This document shows positions 15,471 through 25,690 of a stretch of 64,000 nucleotides of DNA, in pieces. Source of the stretch: Micromonospora sp. MH99 (GTDB lineage: Bacteria; Actinomycetota; Actinomycetes; Mycobacteriales; Micromonosporaceae); the NCBI RefSeq assembly GCF_021442385.1, contig NZ_MUZA01000019.1, forward strand, positions 1 through 64,000, in the 5' to 3' direction. Position numbers and translations under genes: made by a program. Each line of letters begins with the position of its first letter. The first letter of the stretch is position 1. The notes under the pieces were generated by a model. It was not told the DNA's origin, did not search any database, and saw only the letters and a list, made by a program, of their open reading frames with translations.

Positions 15471-17762
15471 TCAGCGCGACGCGCCGCTGAGCCGCCGCCC
15501 GATCGAGGCGATCAGCCGGTCGAGCTCGGAGCCGAACGGGTTGTCGTGCACCAGGTACGTCCAGGTGGCGGTCGGCCGGATCAGGGTGCCGTCCTCGGGC
15601 TCCCAATCCTCATCGAATTCGGTCTCGGTGAACGTGGCGATGGTGCGGGCCTCGATCTCCGGGACGAGGTTGTTGAACGCCGGCACCGCCGCCCGGTGGA
15701 ACTCGTCAAGCGGGTCGAGCCGGCCCAGCGCCCGCAGGTGCACGCCCTCGCGGACCTCCGACAGCTCGGCCAGGTGCTCGGCCCAGAGCCGGTCCAGGTG
15801 GAAGAGCGCGATCGACCGGGCCACCCGGGCGAGCAGGTCCTCGTCCATCTCGCCGGCCTTCTCGGGCACCTTGTCCAGCAGCATCAGCGCGGCCACGTCG
15901 CTGGTCAGCAGCCGCTCCCGGCGGGCGGCCAGGGCGATGCGCTGCTGCTCGATCACCACGCTGTAGCGCCAGGTGTTGCGGTGGATCTCGTGGTTGACGC
16001 CCTCGGCGACCCGCTGGGCGTGCTCGACCGCGTAGTCGACCTGCTCGTCGGTGACGAGACCGTCCGCGTTCATCCGCGGCGACGGGGGCACCGCGTCGGC
16101 GGCGTGCCGCACGACCAGGTCGTCCTCCAGGCTGACGAAGAAGACCGAGCCACCCGGGTCACCCTGCCGGCCGGCGCGACCCCGCAGCTGGTCGTCGACG
16201 CGGCGGCTGTCGTGCCGCCCGCTGCCGATCACGTAGAGGCCGCCCAGCTCGGCCACCCGGTCCCGGTCGGCCTGGTCGCTGCCGCCGAGCCGGATGTCGA
16301 CGCCCCGGCCGGCCATCTGGGTGGAGACGGTCACCGCGCCGTACGCGCCGGCCTCGGCGATGATCGCCGCCTCCTCGTCGTCGTTCTTGGCGTTGAGCAC
16401 CACGCAGGACACGCCCGCCGCGTTGAGCCCGGCGGCCAGCCCCTCGGACTCCTTGACGTCGAGGGTGCCGACCAGCACCGGCCGCCCCTTGGCGTGCCAG
16501 CGCTGGATCTCGTCGATCAGCGCCTCGTCCTTCTCGGCGCGGGTCGCGTAGATCCGGTCGGGCTCGTCCTCGCGGACACACGGGGTGTTCGGCGGGATCA
16601 CCGCGACCTCCAGGCCGAAGAACTCCCGCAACTGGTCGCCGACCAGCACCGCGGTGGCGGTCATGCCGCACACCTTCGGGTAGAGCGCGATGAACGCCTG
16701 CACGGCGATCGTGCCCAGCACCTCGCCCTCGGCGGTGGCGTCCAGGCCCTCCTTGGCCTCGACCGCCGCCTGGAGCCCGTCGGGCCAGCGGCGGCGCTGC
16801 GCCACCCGGCCGCGCATCTCGTCGATCAGCTCGACCGAGCCGTCCCGGACGATGTAGTCCACGTCACGGTGCAGCAGGGCCTGGGCGTGCAGCGCCACGT
16901 GGACCGCGGAGAGCTGCTCGACGTGCTCCTCGTCGTACAGGTCGATGCCGAGCTTGGCCTCGACGGCGGCCAGGCCGGCGGAGGTGAAGGCCACGCTGCG
17001 CCCATCCTCGGCGACCGTGTAGTGCCGGCCCTTGCGCAGGCCGCGCACGAGCGCGGCGGCGGCGTGCACCGGGTCCTGCTCGCCGGGCACCGCGCCGGCC
17101 AGGACCATCGGCACCCGGGCCTCGTCGATCATGATCGAGTCGGCCTCGTCGATGATCGCGGTGGCCAGCGCGGGCTGCACCCGGTCGGCCACGTCGGTGA
17201 CCAACTGGTCGCGCAGGTAGTCGAAGCCCGCCTCGCTGACCGAGACGTAGGTGACGTCGCAGTTGTAGGCGTCGCGCCGCTCCTGCGGCGTGGACGCCTC
17301 GTTGACCCAGCCGACGGTCAGGCCGAGCAGCGTGTAGATGGGTTCCATCCACTGGGCGTCGCGGCGGGCCAGGTAGTCGTTGACGGTGAGCACGTGCACC
17401 GGCCCGTTGCCGAGCCGGACGTGCCCGTACGCGGCGACGGCGGCGGTGAGCGTCTTGCCCTCACCGGTGGCCATCTCGGCGACCTTGCCGGAGAGCAGCG
17501 ACATCGCGCCGAGCAGCTGCACGTCGTACGGTCGCTGGTCGAGGCCCCGGCGGGCGGCCTCGCGGCCGACGGCGCAGATCTCCTCGTATCCAGCGGCGAC
17601 GCCGGCGGCCTCGGTCAACTCGGCGTCGTCCAGCGCGGCGAGGTCATCCTCGCGCGCCTCGATCGCCGGCAGCAGCTTCTCCAGCGGAGCAAGATCCACG
17701 GTTGATCCCGGGCGCTGGAGGAACCGCCGGAACTTGCTCTTGAACCGTTGCGACACACCCAT
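15471..17762 (-). CDS. secA2: Accessory preprotein translocase ATPase SecA2
   Basis: A 763-residue SecA-family ATPase. Walker A is EMATGEGKT (~96-104), the DEAD-type Walker B IIDEADSIMIDEAR (~203-216), with LTVNDYLARRDAQWM, TQMAGRGVDIRLGG and DDQLRGRAGRQGDPG of the second motor domain. It is shorter than housekeeping SecA (~850-950) and has no C-terminal zinc-binding linker, which, with the mycobacterial-type start, indicates SecA2, the ATPase exporting a subset of proteins via SecYEG. ATG at 17762 was preferred to a TTG three codons upstream. No adjacent export substrate is evident. Confidence 0.9.
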   Translation of the reverse strand: MGVSQRFKSKFRRFLQRPGSTVDLAPLEKLLPAIEAREDDLAALDDAELTEAAGVAAGYEEICAVGREAARRGLDQRPYDVQLLGAMSLLSGKVAEMATGEGKTLTAAVAAYGHVRLGNGPVHVLTVNDYLARRDAQWMEPIYTLLGLTVGWVNEASTPQERRDAYNCDVTYVSVSEAGFDYLRDQLVTDVADRVQPALATAIIDEADSIMIDEARVPMVLAGAVPGEQDPVHAAAALVRGLRKGRHYTVAEDGRSVAFTSAGLAAVEAKLGIDLYDEEHVEQLSAVHVALHAQALLHRDVDYIVRDGSVELIDEMRGRVAQRRRWPDGLQAAVEAKEGLDATAEGEVLGTIAVQAFIALYPKVCGMTATAVLVGDQLREFFGLEVAVIPPNTPCVREDEPDRIYATRAEKDEALIDEIQRWHAKGRPVLVGTLDVKESEGLAAGLNAAGVSCVVLNAKNDDEEAAIIAEAGAYGAVTVSTQMAGRGVDIRLGGSDQADRDRVAELGGLYVIGSGRHDSRRVDDQLRGRAGRQGDPGGSVFFVSLEDDLVVRHAADAVPPSPRMNADGLVTDEQVDYAVEHAQRVAEGVNHEIHRNTWRYSVVIEQQRIALAARRERLLTSDVAALMLLDKVPEKAGEMDEDLLARVARSIALFHLDRLWAEHLAELSEVREGVHLRALGRLDPLDEFHRAAVPAFNNLVPEIEARTIATFTETEFDEDWEPEDGTLIRPTATWTYLVHDNPFGSELDRLIASIGRRLSGASR

Positions 17763-17850
17763 GAGCGGCAACGGTACGCGATTCCGGCCGCCTTGCGCGG
17801 CCCGGCCGGTCGGGTATCCGCCGGCATGTCGATTCCGCGTCGCCGCCGGC

Positions 17851-19632
<1,782 letters not shown>

Positions 19633-19673
19633 GGGGCGAACGGTAGCCGGCCGGTTCACGCCGCGACGGCTCC

Positions 19674-20762
19674 TCAGACCGCCAGGACCACCTGCAACTC
19701 CTGGCGGCGGCGCTCGGCCAGGTCGGTGAGCAGGGTGGGCGCCTCGTCGAACGGCACCACCGCCGAGACCAGGTGCTTGCGGATCACGTCACCGTGGGTC
19801 CGCAGCAGGTCGATGGTCTCGGCGGAGAGCCGTTCCCGGTCCCAGGTGGGCGCGAGACCGCGCGGCACCCGCCCGATCTGGGCACAGCGCAACGCCAGCC
19901 CGTTGTGGTGGAACTCCTCACCGAGGCGGACCGCGTCCGCGCCGCCCTGGTAGAAGGCCAGGTCGATCACGGTGCCCTGCGGGCGCAACACCCGCAGCGC
20001 GAGCTGCAACGCCCACGCCTGCCCCCGGCACTGGAACACGACGTCGGCGCCCCGGTCGCCGGCGGTGTGCGCCCACCGGGTCTTGAGCACCACCGCCGGG
20101 TCGTCCGCGTCCGGGTCGAGGGTTTCCAGGCCGAGCGCCTCGGCGACCTCGCGGCGGCGCGGGGTGGGGTCGAGCACCACCACCGAGGCGGCGCCGTGTC
20201 GCCGGGCCAGCAGGGCGGTCAGGAGACCCACCACGCCCGCGCCGACCACGGCGACCCGCCGGCCGCGTACGCCGTCGCCGAGCGAGCGGACATCCGCGCC
20301 GTGCAGGTCGGCGGCGGCGTGCAGCAGGCCGTTGGCGCAGATCGGACCCATGTGCGCGACGTAGACGCCGAGCAGCGGGTCGAGGTCGTCGGGCAGCGGC
20401 ACGAACCGCTCGGCGACCGGGTCGGCCAGCCAGCCCGTGCGGTGCCCGTAGGTCATCGCGCCGACGGCGCCGACCGGGACCGCCGCCGTGGCGCTCTCCA
20501 CCACCCGGCCGACCTGCATGTATCCCAGCCGGGTGACCGGGTACGGGGTGCTGGCGTCGCCGGGCTGAAAGAGCCCCAGGTCGGCGTTCCAGGTGACGTT
20601 CACATAGGGGTTCGTGCCCTTGACGTAGCTCAGCTCGGTGCCGGCGGAGACGCCGCTGAACAGCGTCTCGACGCGGAAGGTGCCGGGGCGCAGCGCCGCG
20701 GCCTCCTGCTCGACGAGCTCCACCCGACCGGGGGCGGTGACCGTGACCACCCGATCACGCAT
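19674..20762 (-). CDS. Zinc-type alcohol dehydrogenase superfamily protein (sugar-linked)
   Basis: A 362-residue medium-chain dehydrogenase/reductase. The Rossmann motif is VAVVGAGVVGLLTALLARRHGAASVVVLDP; N-terminal features are FSGVSAGTELSYVKGTNP and YPVTRLGYMQVGRVVESA. The usual catalytic GHE is replaced by a GYM..GRVVE arrangement, as in the bacteriochlorophyllide/threonine-dehydrogenase-like subgroup, so zinc use is uncertain. The start overlaps the stop of the upstream Gfo/Idh/MocA gene by 8 nt, so both act in one pathway, probably oxidation of a sugar or cyclitol. Confidence 0.75.
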   Translation of the reverse strand: MRDRVVTVTAPGRVELVEQEAAALRPGTFRVETLFSGVSAGTELSYVKGTNPYVNVTWNADLGLFQPGDASTPYPVTRLGYMQVGRVVESATAAVPVGAVGAMTYGHRTGWLADPVAERFVPLPDDLDPLLGVYVAHMGPICANGLLHAAADLHGADVRSLGDGVRGRRVAVVGAGVVGLLTALLARRHGAASVVVLDPTPRRREVAEALGLETLDPDADDPAVVLKTRWAHTAGDRGADVVFQCRGQAWALQLALRVLRPQGTVIDLAFYQGGADAVRLGEEFHHNGLALRCAQIGRVPRGLAPTWDRERLSAETIDLLRTHGDVIRKHLVSAVVPFDEAPTLLTDLAERRRQELQVVLAV

Positions 20763-21765
20763 CGACGGTCACCCCGCTGGACAGCGCGACCGGCGCGGCG
20801 GGCGTGCCGAGCCGCACCGTCTGACCGGTGCGGGCCGAGTCGGCCACCGCGAGGGCCAGGCGCTGGGTCCGCAGCGCTTCGGCGTACGGGACGCGGACGT
20901 CGTCGCCGACGCCGCGTACCGCGTCGACGAAGGCGCGGTCCACCGCCACCCGGGCGGCCTCCGGATCGGCCGGGACGTGTCGCTCGCCGTCGGCGTCGCG
21001 GATCAGCAGACCGTCCTCGCTCAACGCCAGGGCCAGCCCGTCGGCGAGGATCTCCAGCCCGGCCCGGTGCTTCCAGCCCAGCACGCAGGCCGCGCTGAGC
21101 GTGCCGACCGCGCCACTGGCGAAGCGCAGCGTGGCGGTGGTCACCGAGTCGATGTCGGCGCCCTCGACCGGTGGCGGCGTGCCGTTGCCGTACGCGGTGA
21201 CCTCGGTGACCTCGCCGGCCAGCACCCGGATCAGGTCCAGCACGTGGGCGGCCTGCTCGACCACCGGGCCACCGGAGCTGTCGCGGCGCGACCACCACGC
21301 CACCGGCGGCACCTTGTCCAGCCAGGCGCCGCTGACCATCTGCACCGGGCGGTCGGCGAGCAGCTCGCGGGCCTGGTCGAGCACGCTCAGATAGCGCCAG
21401 TGGTGCCCGACGGCGGTGCGCAGACCACGCCGGGCGACGAGGCCGGCGATGCGCTCCGCGGTGACCAGGTCGACGGCGACGGGCTTCTCCACGAACATCG
21501 GCACCCCGGCGTCGATCACCGCCTCCTCGGCGGGACCGTGCGCGAACGGTGGCACGCAGACGTACACCGCGTCCGGGGCTGCGGCCAGCAGTTCGGCGAC
21601 GTCGCGGAAGCTCTGCCCGCCGTGCTGCTCGGCCAGCGCGGAGGCCGCCTCCGGCGCCACGTCGGTCACCCCGACCAGTTCGACGTCGTCGAACCCGGAC
21701 AGCACCCGCGCATGGCGTTGTGCCACCCCGCCGGCTCCCACGAGACCCACCCGGCATCCACCCAT
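20755..21765 (-). CDS. Gfo/Idh/MocA-family oxidoreductase
   Basis: A 336-residue NAD(P)-dependent sugar/inositol dehydrogenase-like protein. The nucleotide fold opens with CRVGLVGAGGVAQRHARVL, followed by PDAVYVCVPPFAHG and the EKP motif (MFVEKPVAVD), then GGPVVEQAAHVLDLIRVLAG, whose His is typically catalytic. AAAGAGG lies 6-7 nt before the ATG at 21765. First gene of the minus-strand operon; an inverted repeat TCGAAA-ACG-TTTCGA abuts the ribosome site. Confidence 0.85.
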   Translation of the reverse strand: MGGCRVGLVGAGGVAQRHARVLSGFDDVELVGVTDVAPEAASALAEQHGGQSFRDVAELLAAAPDAVYVCVPPFAHGPAEEAVIDAGVPMFVEKPVAVDLVTAERIAGLVARRGLRTAVGHHWRYLSVLDQARELLADRPVQMVSGAWLDKVPPVAWWSRRDSSGGPVVEQAAHVLDLIRVLAGEVTEVTAYGNGTPPPVEGADIDSVTTATLRFASGAVGTLSAACVLGWKHRAGLEILADGLALALSEDGLLIRDADGERHVPADPEAARVAVDRAFVDAVRGVGDDVRVPYAEALRTQRLALAVADSARTGQTVRLGTPAAPVALSSGVTVDA

Positions 21766-21778
21766 TCGACAACCTCTT

Positions 21779-21793
21779 TCGAAAACGTTTCGA
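21779..21793 (-). promoter_or_regulatory. LacI-type operator candidate
   Basis: TCGAAA-ACG-TTTCGA, 6-bp perfect arms around a 3-bp spacer, at 14-28 nt upstream of the Gfo/Idh/MocA start and overlapping its ribosome site. LacI/GalR-family operators have this kind of CG-centred palindrome. No LacI gene lies in the window. Confidence 0.4.
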
Positions 21794-21893
21794 CTTCGGT
21801 GGGTGCAGTCCCCTGGGGTGTGCGCAATCAAACGTTCATCCCCCGGGAACGCCACGACGTCACCGTCGTGATCAAGCTGTTGCCCTGGGAACG

Positions 21894-21919
21894 GTTAGCG
21901 CGTGGTGGCGAGTGGGAAC
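21894..21919 (+). promoter_or_regulatory. Possible SigB/SigF-type promoter of gpgS
   Basis: GTTA (21894-21897), 16 bp, GGGAAC (21914-21919), 42 nt before the GTG. It is a weaker match than the GGGTA promoters (GGGWAT form), so it is only suggestive. Confidence 0.35.
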
Positions 21920-21961
21920 TAAAGACTCCGCTTGTTCCACGCACGAAACGGAGGGGTGCCC

Positions 21962-22972
21962 GTGCGGGATACGACCGTGTCACCGGTGGTGGAGGCGTGG
22001 GCCACGTACCGGACCACCTCGGCGGCGGACTGGCCGGCACGCCGGCTGCTGCGCGCCAAGGGAGAGAGCCGGGTCAGCGTGGTGCTGCCGGCACGTAACG
22101 AGGAGGCGACGGTCGGCGCGATCGTGTCGACCATCCGGGAACACCTGATGGACCGGGTCGCTCTCGTCGACGAACTGATCGTGGTGGATTCACGGTCGAC
22201 CGACCGCACCGCGCAGGTGGCGCGCGCCGCCGGCGCGGAGGTCGTCAGCCAGGACGCGATGACCCGGGGTCTGCCCCGGCTCACCGGCAAGGGGGACGCG
22301 CTCTGGGCGGGGCTGGCCGCGGCCGAGGGCGATGTGGTGGCGTTCATTGACGCCGACCTGCGGGAGTTCCGTCCGCACTTCGTCAGCGGGCTGCTGGGGC
22401 CGCTGCTCACCGACCCGTCGGTGGACTTCGTGAAGGGCTTCTATCACCGGCCCCTGGTCGGTGCCGCGGGCGTGGAGCAGGACGGCGGTGGCCGGGTGAC
22501 CGAGCTGATGGCCCGGCCGCTGCTCAACCTCTTCTGGCCCGAGCTGGCCGGTTTCGTGCAGCCGCTCGCGGGCGAGTACGCCGCTCGCCGCGACGTGCTG
22601 GCCCAGGTGCCGTTCGTCTCCGGGTACGGCGTGGAGACGGCCATGATGATCGACCTGCTGGACCTGGTCGGCCTGGACGCGTTGGCGCAGGTCGACCTGG
22701 GCGAGCGCAAACACCGCCACCAGGACACGGCCGCGCTCGGTCGGATGTCCGCGCAGATCATGCTGACCGCCTGGTCCCGGCTGCAACGACGCGGCTGGGC
22801 CAGCCCCGGCATGATGCCGGAGGCGCTGCTCACGCAGTTCCGCCGGGGCGGGTCGGACACACTGCCGAACCTCGACCGGGAGATCGTGGTCAGCGACGTG
22901 TCCATCGAGGAGCGCCCGCCGCTGGCCGAGCTGCGCCACCGGGTGCCCCGTCGACGGGTGGCCGCGGCGTGA
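21962..22972 (+). CDS. gpgS: Glucosyl-3-phosphoglycerate synthase (GT81)
   Basis: A 336-residue retaining glycosyltransferase with the order of mycobacterial GpgS: VSVVLPARNEEATVG, ELIVVDSRSTDRT, LPRLTGKGDALWAGL, the metal-binding VVAFIDADLREF (DxD) and the acceptor-loop region FVSGYGVETAMMIDL ... DLGERKHRHQD. It transfers glucose from UDP-glucose to 3-phosphoglycerate, the first step towards glucosylglycerate and methylglucose lipopolysaccharide. The GTG at 21962 follows GGAGGGG; an ATG ten codons upstream lacks a ribosome site. The next gene is a GT4 glycosyltransferase. Confidence 0.85.
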   Translation: MRDTTVSPVVEAWATYRTTSAADWPARRLLRAKGESRVSVVLPARNEEATVGAIVSTIREHLMDRVALVDELIVVDSRSTDRTAQVARAAGAEVVSQDAMTRGLPRLTGKGDALWAGLAAAEGDVVAFIDADLREFRPHFVSGLLGPLLTDPSVDFVKGFYHRPLVGAAGVEQDGGGRVTELMARPLLNLFWPELAGFVQPLAGEYAARRDVLAQVPFVSGYGVETAMMIDLLDLVGLDALAQVDLGERKHRHQDTAALGRMSAQIMLTAWSRLQRRGWASPGMMPEALLTQFRRGGSDTLPNLDREIVVSDVSIEERPPLAELRHRVPRRRVAAA

Positions 22973-23018
22973 GCGCCGGGGTACGGCCGTACCCGGCCGG
23001 TATGCGGGAGCGCGGCCG

Positions 23019-24176
23019 ATGAGCCTCACCGTGCTGATGAACGCCGGCCCGTGGCTGTCGGTGCCCCCGCCCGGCTACGGCGGCATCGAGAACGTGATCG
23101 CCACCCTGGTGCCGGAGCTGCGGCGACTCGGCGTGCGGGTGGTGCTCGCCTCGGTGGACAGCAGCAGCCTGCCGGTGGACGAGAAGGTGTCGGTCTTCGC
23201 CGACGGGCAGTTCGCGGCGTTGCAGCGGCCGTACAACCAGGTCTGTGGGATCGCCCAGGCGCACCTGGCCGGCGTGGTCCGTGAGCTGCACTCCCGCGAC
23301 GACATCGACCTGGTCCACGACCACGTGGAGGCGGTCGGGCTGGCCACCCTCACCGCGATGGGGCCGTCCGGGCCGCCGACCCTGCACACCCTGCACTGGG
23401 ACCTCGCCAAGCACCCCGCGCTGTACGGCAGCCTGGACGGCGGCGACCGGGTCCGGGTCAACGGCGTCTCGGCGTCGCAGCTGGCCCGGGCGCCGTTGGC
23501 GCTGCGCGAGCACTCGGTGGGTCACGTGCACCTGTCCACGCCGCTCGCCGTGGACGCCGACCGCCGGCCCCGCCCGCCCAAGGGCGAGCACCTGCTCATC
23601 CTCGGTCGGATCAACCCGGGCAAGGGACAGGACGTGGGCGCGCGGCTCGCGCAGCGGATCGGCGTCCCGCTGGTGCTGGCCGGTCCCGTCGGCCCGTACC
23701 ATCGCCCGGCCGACCTGGCGGCGGCGGGCGACGAGGCCCGGCAGAACCCGGACGTGCGGTTCTTCCTCGACGAGGTGGCCCCGCACGTCGACGGTGATCT
23801 GGTGCGCTGGATCGGCACCGTGGCCGGTCAGGAGCGTGACGACCTGCTGGCCAGCGCCCGCGCGTCGCTGTTCCCGCTGCGCTGGGAGGAGCCGGGCGGC
23901 ACGGCGGTGGTCGAGTCGCTGGCCCTGGGCACGCCGGTGGTGGCCACCGCGCGGGGCTGCCTGCCGGAGTTGATCGAGCACGGTCGCACCGGCCTCCTCA
24001 CCGCCGACGAGGACGAACTGGACGACCTCGTGGTGGCCGCCGACCTGCTCGACCCGGACGAGTGCCGGCGGGTGGCCGCGCAGCGGTTCACGCCAGCGGT
24101 GATGGCCGAGCGCTACGTCGAGCTGTACGAGCGGGTCCGCGAGCTGGCCACCGCGCCCCGCCTGCAACCGGTCTGA
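23019..24176 (+). CDS. Glycosyltransferase family 4 protein
   Basis: A 385-residue GT-B enzyme. The N-terminal domain has PGYGGIENVIATLVPELRRLG and DLVHDHVEAVGLATL; the C-terminal domain has LLILGRINPGKGQD and the donor-binding EEPGGTAVVESLALGTPVVA with the E-x7-E pattern. It follows gpgS by 46 nt on the same strand and probably uses a nucleotide sugar in the same pathway. The acceptor is unknown. A strong hairpin follows the stop. Confidence 0.85.
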   Translation: MSLTVLMNAGPWLSVPPPGYGGIENVIATLVPELRRLGVRVVLASVDSSSLPVDEKVSVFADGQFAALQRPYNQVCGIAQAHLAGVVRELHSRDDIDLVHDHVEAVGLATLTAMGPSGPPTLHTLHWDLAKHPALYGSLDGGDRVRVNGVSASQLARAPLALREHSVGHVHLSTPLAVDADRRPRPPKGEHLLILGRINPGKGQDVGARLAQRIGVPLVLAGPVGPYHRPADLAAAGDEARQNPDVRFFLDEVAPHVDGDLVRWIGTVAGQERDDLLASARASLFPLRWEEPGGTAVVESLALGTPVVATARGCLPELIEHGRTGLLTADEDELDDLVVAADLLDPDECRRVAAQRFTPAVMAERYVELYERVRELATAPRLQPV

Positions 24177-24181
24177 GCGCG

Positions 24182-24220
24182 CCCGTTGCCGCCGGCGCGT
24201 TTGCCGCCGGCGGCAACGGG
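24182..24220 (+). terminator. Terminator of the gpgS/GT4 operon
   Basis: Perfect 15-bp stem (24182-24196 with 24206-24220) and 9-nt loop, 6 nt after the stop. It also overlaps a weak stress-type box (GTTT-N15-GGGAAG, 24199-24223) upstream of the DUF4383 gene. Confidence 0.75.
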
Positions 24221-24262
24221 AAGGCGCACCGCTCACGCCCGTCGCGCAGCGAGGAGCCGGTG

Positions 24263-24721
24263 ATGGTCGGACCGATGGCGCACTCCCGGGCCCGGGCCAA
24301 CCCGGCCGACGGCAAGCCGCCGGTACGCCGGGCGGCCAGCGCCGCGTCCGTGCTCTTCCTGCTGGTCGGCGTGCTCGGCTTCGTCCCGGGGATCACCAGC
24401 GGTACGGACAATCTGCGGTTCGCCGGGCACGGCTCGGGCGCGTTCCTGTTCGGCGCCTTCCAGGTGTCGGTGCTGCACAACCTCGTCCACCTGCTGTTCG
24501 GGGTGGCCGGCCTGGCGCTGGCGCGGACGACCAGCGGCGCCCGCACGTTCCTCATCGGCGGCGGCGCCGTCTACCTGGTGCTCTGGCTGTACGGCGTGGC
24601 GGTGGATCACGACACCGGTGCGAACGTCCTGCCGGTCAACGTCGCTGACGACTGGCTGCACCTCGGCCTCGGTCTGGGCCTGATCGCGCTGGGTCTGCTG
24701 ACCGGCCGGGCACGCCGCTGA
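24263..24721 (+). CDS. DUF4383 membrane protein
   Basis: A 152-residue protein with four membrane spans: ASVLFLLVGVLGFVPGI, VLHNLVHLLFGVAGLALA, FLIGGGAVYLVLWLYGVA and WLHLGLGLGLIALGLL. The conserved HNLVHLLFG and DDWLHLGLG are DUF4383 signatures. Function unknown. GAGGAG lies 6 nt before the ATG at 24263. Confidence 0.8.
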   Translation: MVGPMAHSRARANPADGKPPVRRAASAASVLFLLVGVLGFVPGITSGTDNLRFAGHGSGAFLFGAFQVSVLHNLVHLLFGVAGLALARTTSGARTFLIGGGAVYLVLWLYGVAVDHDTGANVLPVNVADDWLHLGLGLGLIALGLLTGRARR

Positions 24722-24766
24722 CCTGCGCGTCGGGACGTGACGCGCGTCCTGAGACCGGCCGGTCCG

Positions 24767-24792
24767 GTTTGGCGCCGCGGGGCCTCGGGTAG
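24767..24792 (+). promoter_or_regulatory. SigB/SigF-type promoter of the STAS-HATPase gene
   Basis: GTTT (24767-24770), 16 bp, GGGTAG (24787-24792), 41 nt before the ATG at 24834, in the right orientation. It suggests the switch protein is itself part of the stress-sigma regulon. Confidence 0.65.
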
Positions 24793-24833
24793 TGGGCAGA
24801 TCCCGACCCGACCAGCGAATCGAGGGCCCGCCG

Positions 24834-25565
24834 ATGCCCAGCCGGATCACCTGCGAGGTGCGCGAGACCGCACCGGTGGCGGTCGTCCAGCTCACCGGCG
24901 CCCTCGATCTGGGCACGATGCGGTCGGTGCACCAGGCACTGGACGGGGCCCTGGCCGCCCAGCCGGAGGCGCTGGTGGTCGACCTCGAGCGGGTGACCGT
25001 GCGGGACCGGCTGGCGCTGTCAGTGTTCGCCGCGACGGCCCGGCGGGCCGAGGAGTGGCCGGCCGTGCCGGTGGTGCTGTGCGCGCCGCCTCCGGCCGCC
25101 GCCCGCTGGCTGGCCGAGTCGACGACCTGCCGGGTGGTGCCGGTGTCGCCGGACTGCGCGGAGGCGACCCGGGTGGCCGGCGCGGCCGGCGCGCTGCGGA
25201 TGCGGGCCCGGCTGGAGCCGGTCGCCGGGGCCTGCCGGCGGGCCCGGGAGCTGGTCGGCGACGCGTGCGCCCGGTGGAACCTGCCCGACGCGGCGGGCCC
25301 CGCAGCGCTGGTGCTCAGCGAGCTGGTCGGCAACGTGGTCCGGCACGCGGGCACCCCCATGCAGGTGACGGTGACCCTGCGTCGGCCGTACCTGCACCTG
25401 GCCGTGGTGGACGGCAGCCGGGCCGCCGCCCAGCCCCCCGCCGATCCGGATCTGCGGGCCGAGGGTGGCCGAGGGTTGCTGCTGGTCCGCGAGCTGGCGC
25501 AGCGGTGGGGCAGCGTGCCGGCGGGCCAGGGCAAGGCCGTCTGGGCGATGCTGCCGGCAACCTGA
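24834..25565 (+). CDS. STAS-HATPase fusion (antagonist plus anti-sigma-kinase-like)
   Basis: A 243-residue protein. Residues ~4-115 are a STAS domain (TAPVAVVQLTGALDLGTMRSV ... EALVVDLERVTV), residues ~125-243 an RsbW-type HATPase with N-box LSELVGNVVRHAG (Glu163, Asn167, His171), G1 box VVDGS and glycine-rich GGRGLLLVRE. RsbV-like STAS domains carry a phosphorylated Ser in a D-S-S-G loop; here the loop reads VRDRLALSV, without it. The protein joins the two halves of a partner-switch and may bind a sigma factor or another kinase. Start chosen by GAGGG and family start. The SigB/F-like sigma gene lies 3 kb away. Confidence 0.8.
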   Translation: MPSRITCEVRETAPVAVVQLTGALDLGTMRSVHQALDGALAAQPEALVVDLERVTVRDRLALSVFAATARRAEEWPAVPVVLCAPPPAAARWLAESTTCRVVPVSPDCAEATRVAGAAGALRMRARLEPVAGACRRARELVGDACARWNLPDAAGPAALVLSELVGNVVRHAGTPMQVTVTLRRPYLHLAVVDGSRAAAQPPADPDLRAEGGRGLLLVRELAQRWGSVPAGQGKAVWAMLPAT

Positions 25566-25624
25566 GCGCACGTGGCGGCTTCGACCGGTACCGGCGATCT
25601 GACCGAAATTACCGCTTAAGCCTG

Positions 25625-25649
25625 GTTACATGGTGCGAGGGTCGGGTAG
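25625..25649 (+). promoter_or_regulatory. SigB/SigF-type promoter of ctaD
   Basis: GTTA (25625-25628), 15 bp, GGGTAG (25644-25649), 41 nt before the ctaD ATG. One -35 mismatch; otherwise consensus. Confidence 0.5.
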
Positions 25650-25690
25650 GCACGCCCGTCCTTTCTGCCGTCACGACGGGGTGAGCAACC

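Noticed and set aside
15342..17705. A 787-codon open frame on the plus strand opposite secA2, and similar long frames at 7191-9365, 17380-19953 and 40425-42410.
   Set aside because: They are antisense shadows of well-supported genes, produced by GC-rich third positions; products are low-complexity His/Gln/Arg/Gly/Val sequences with no family features.
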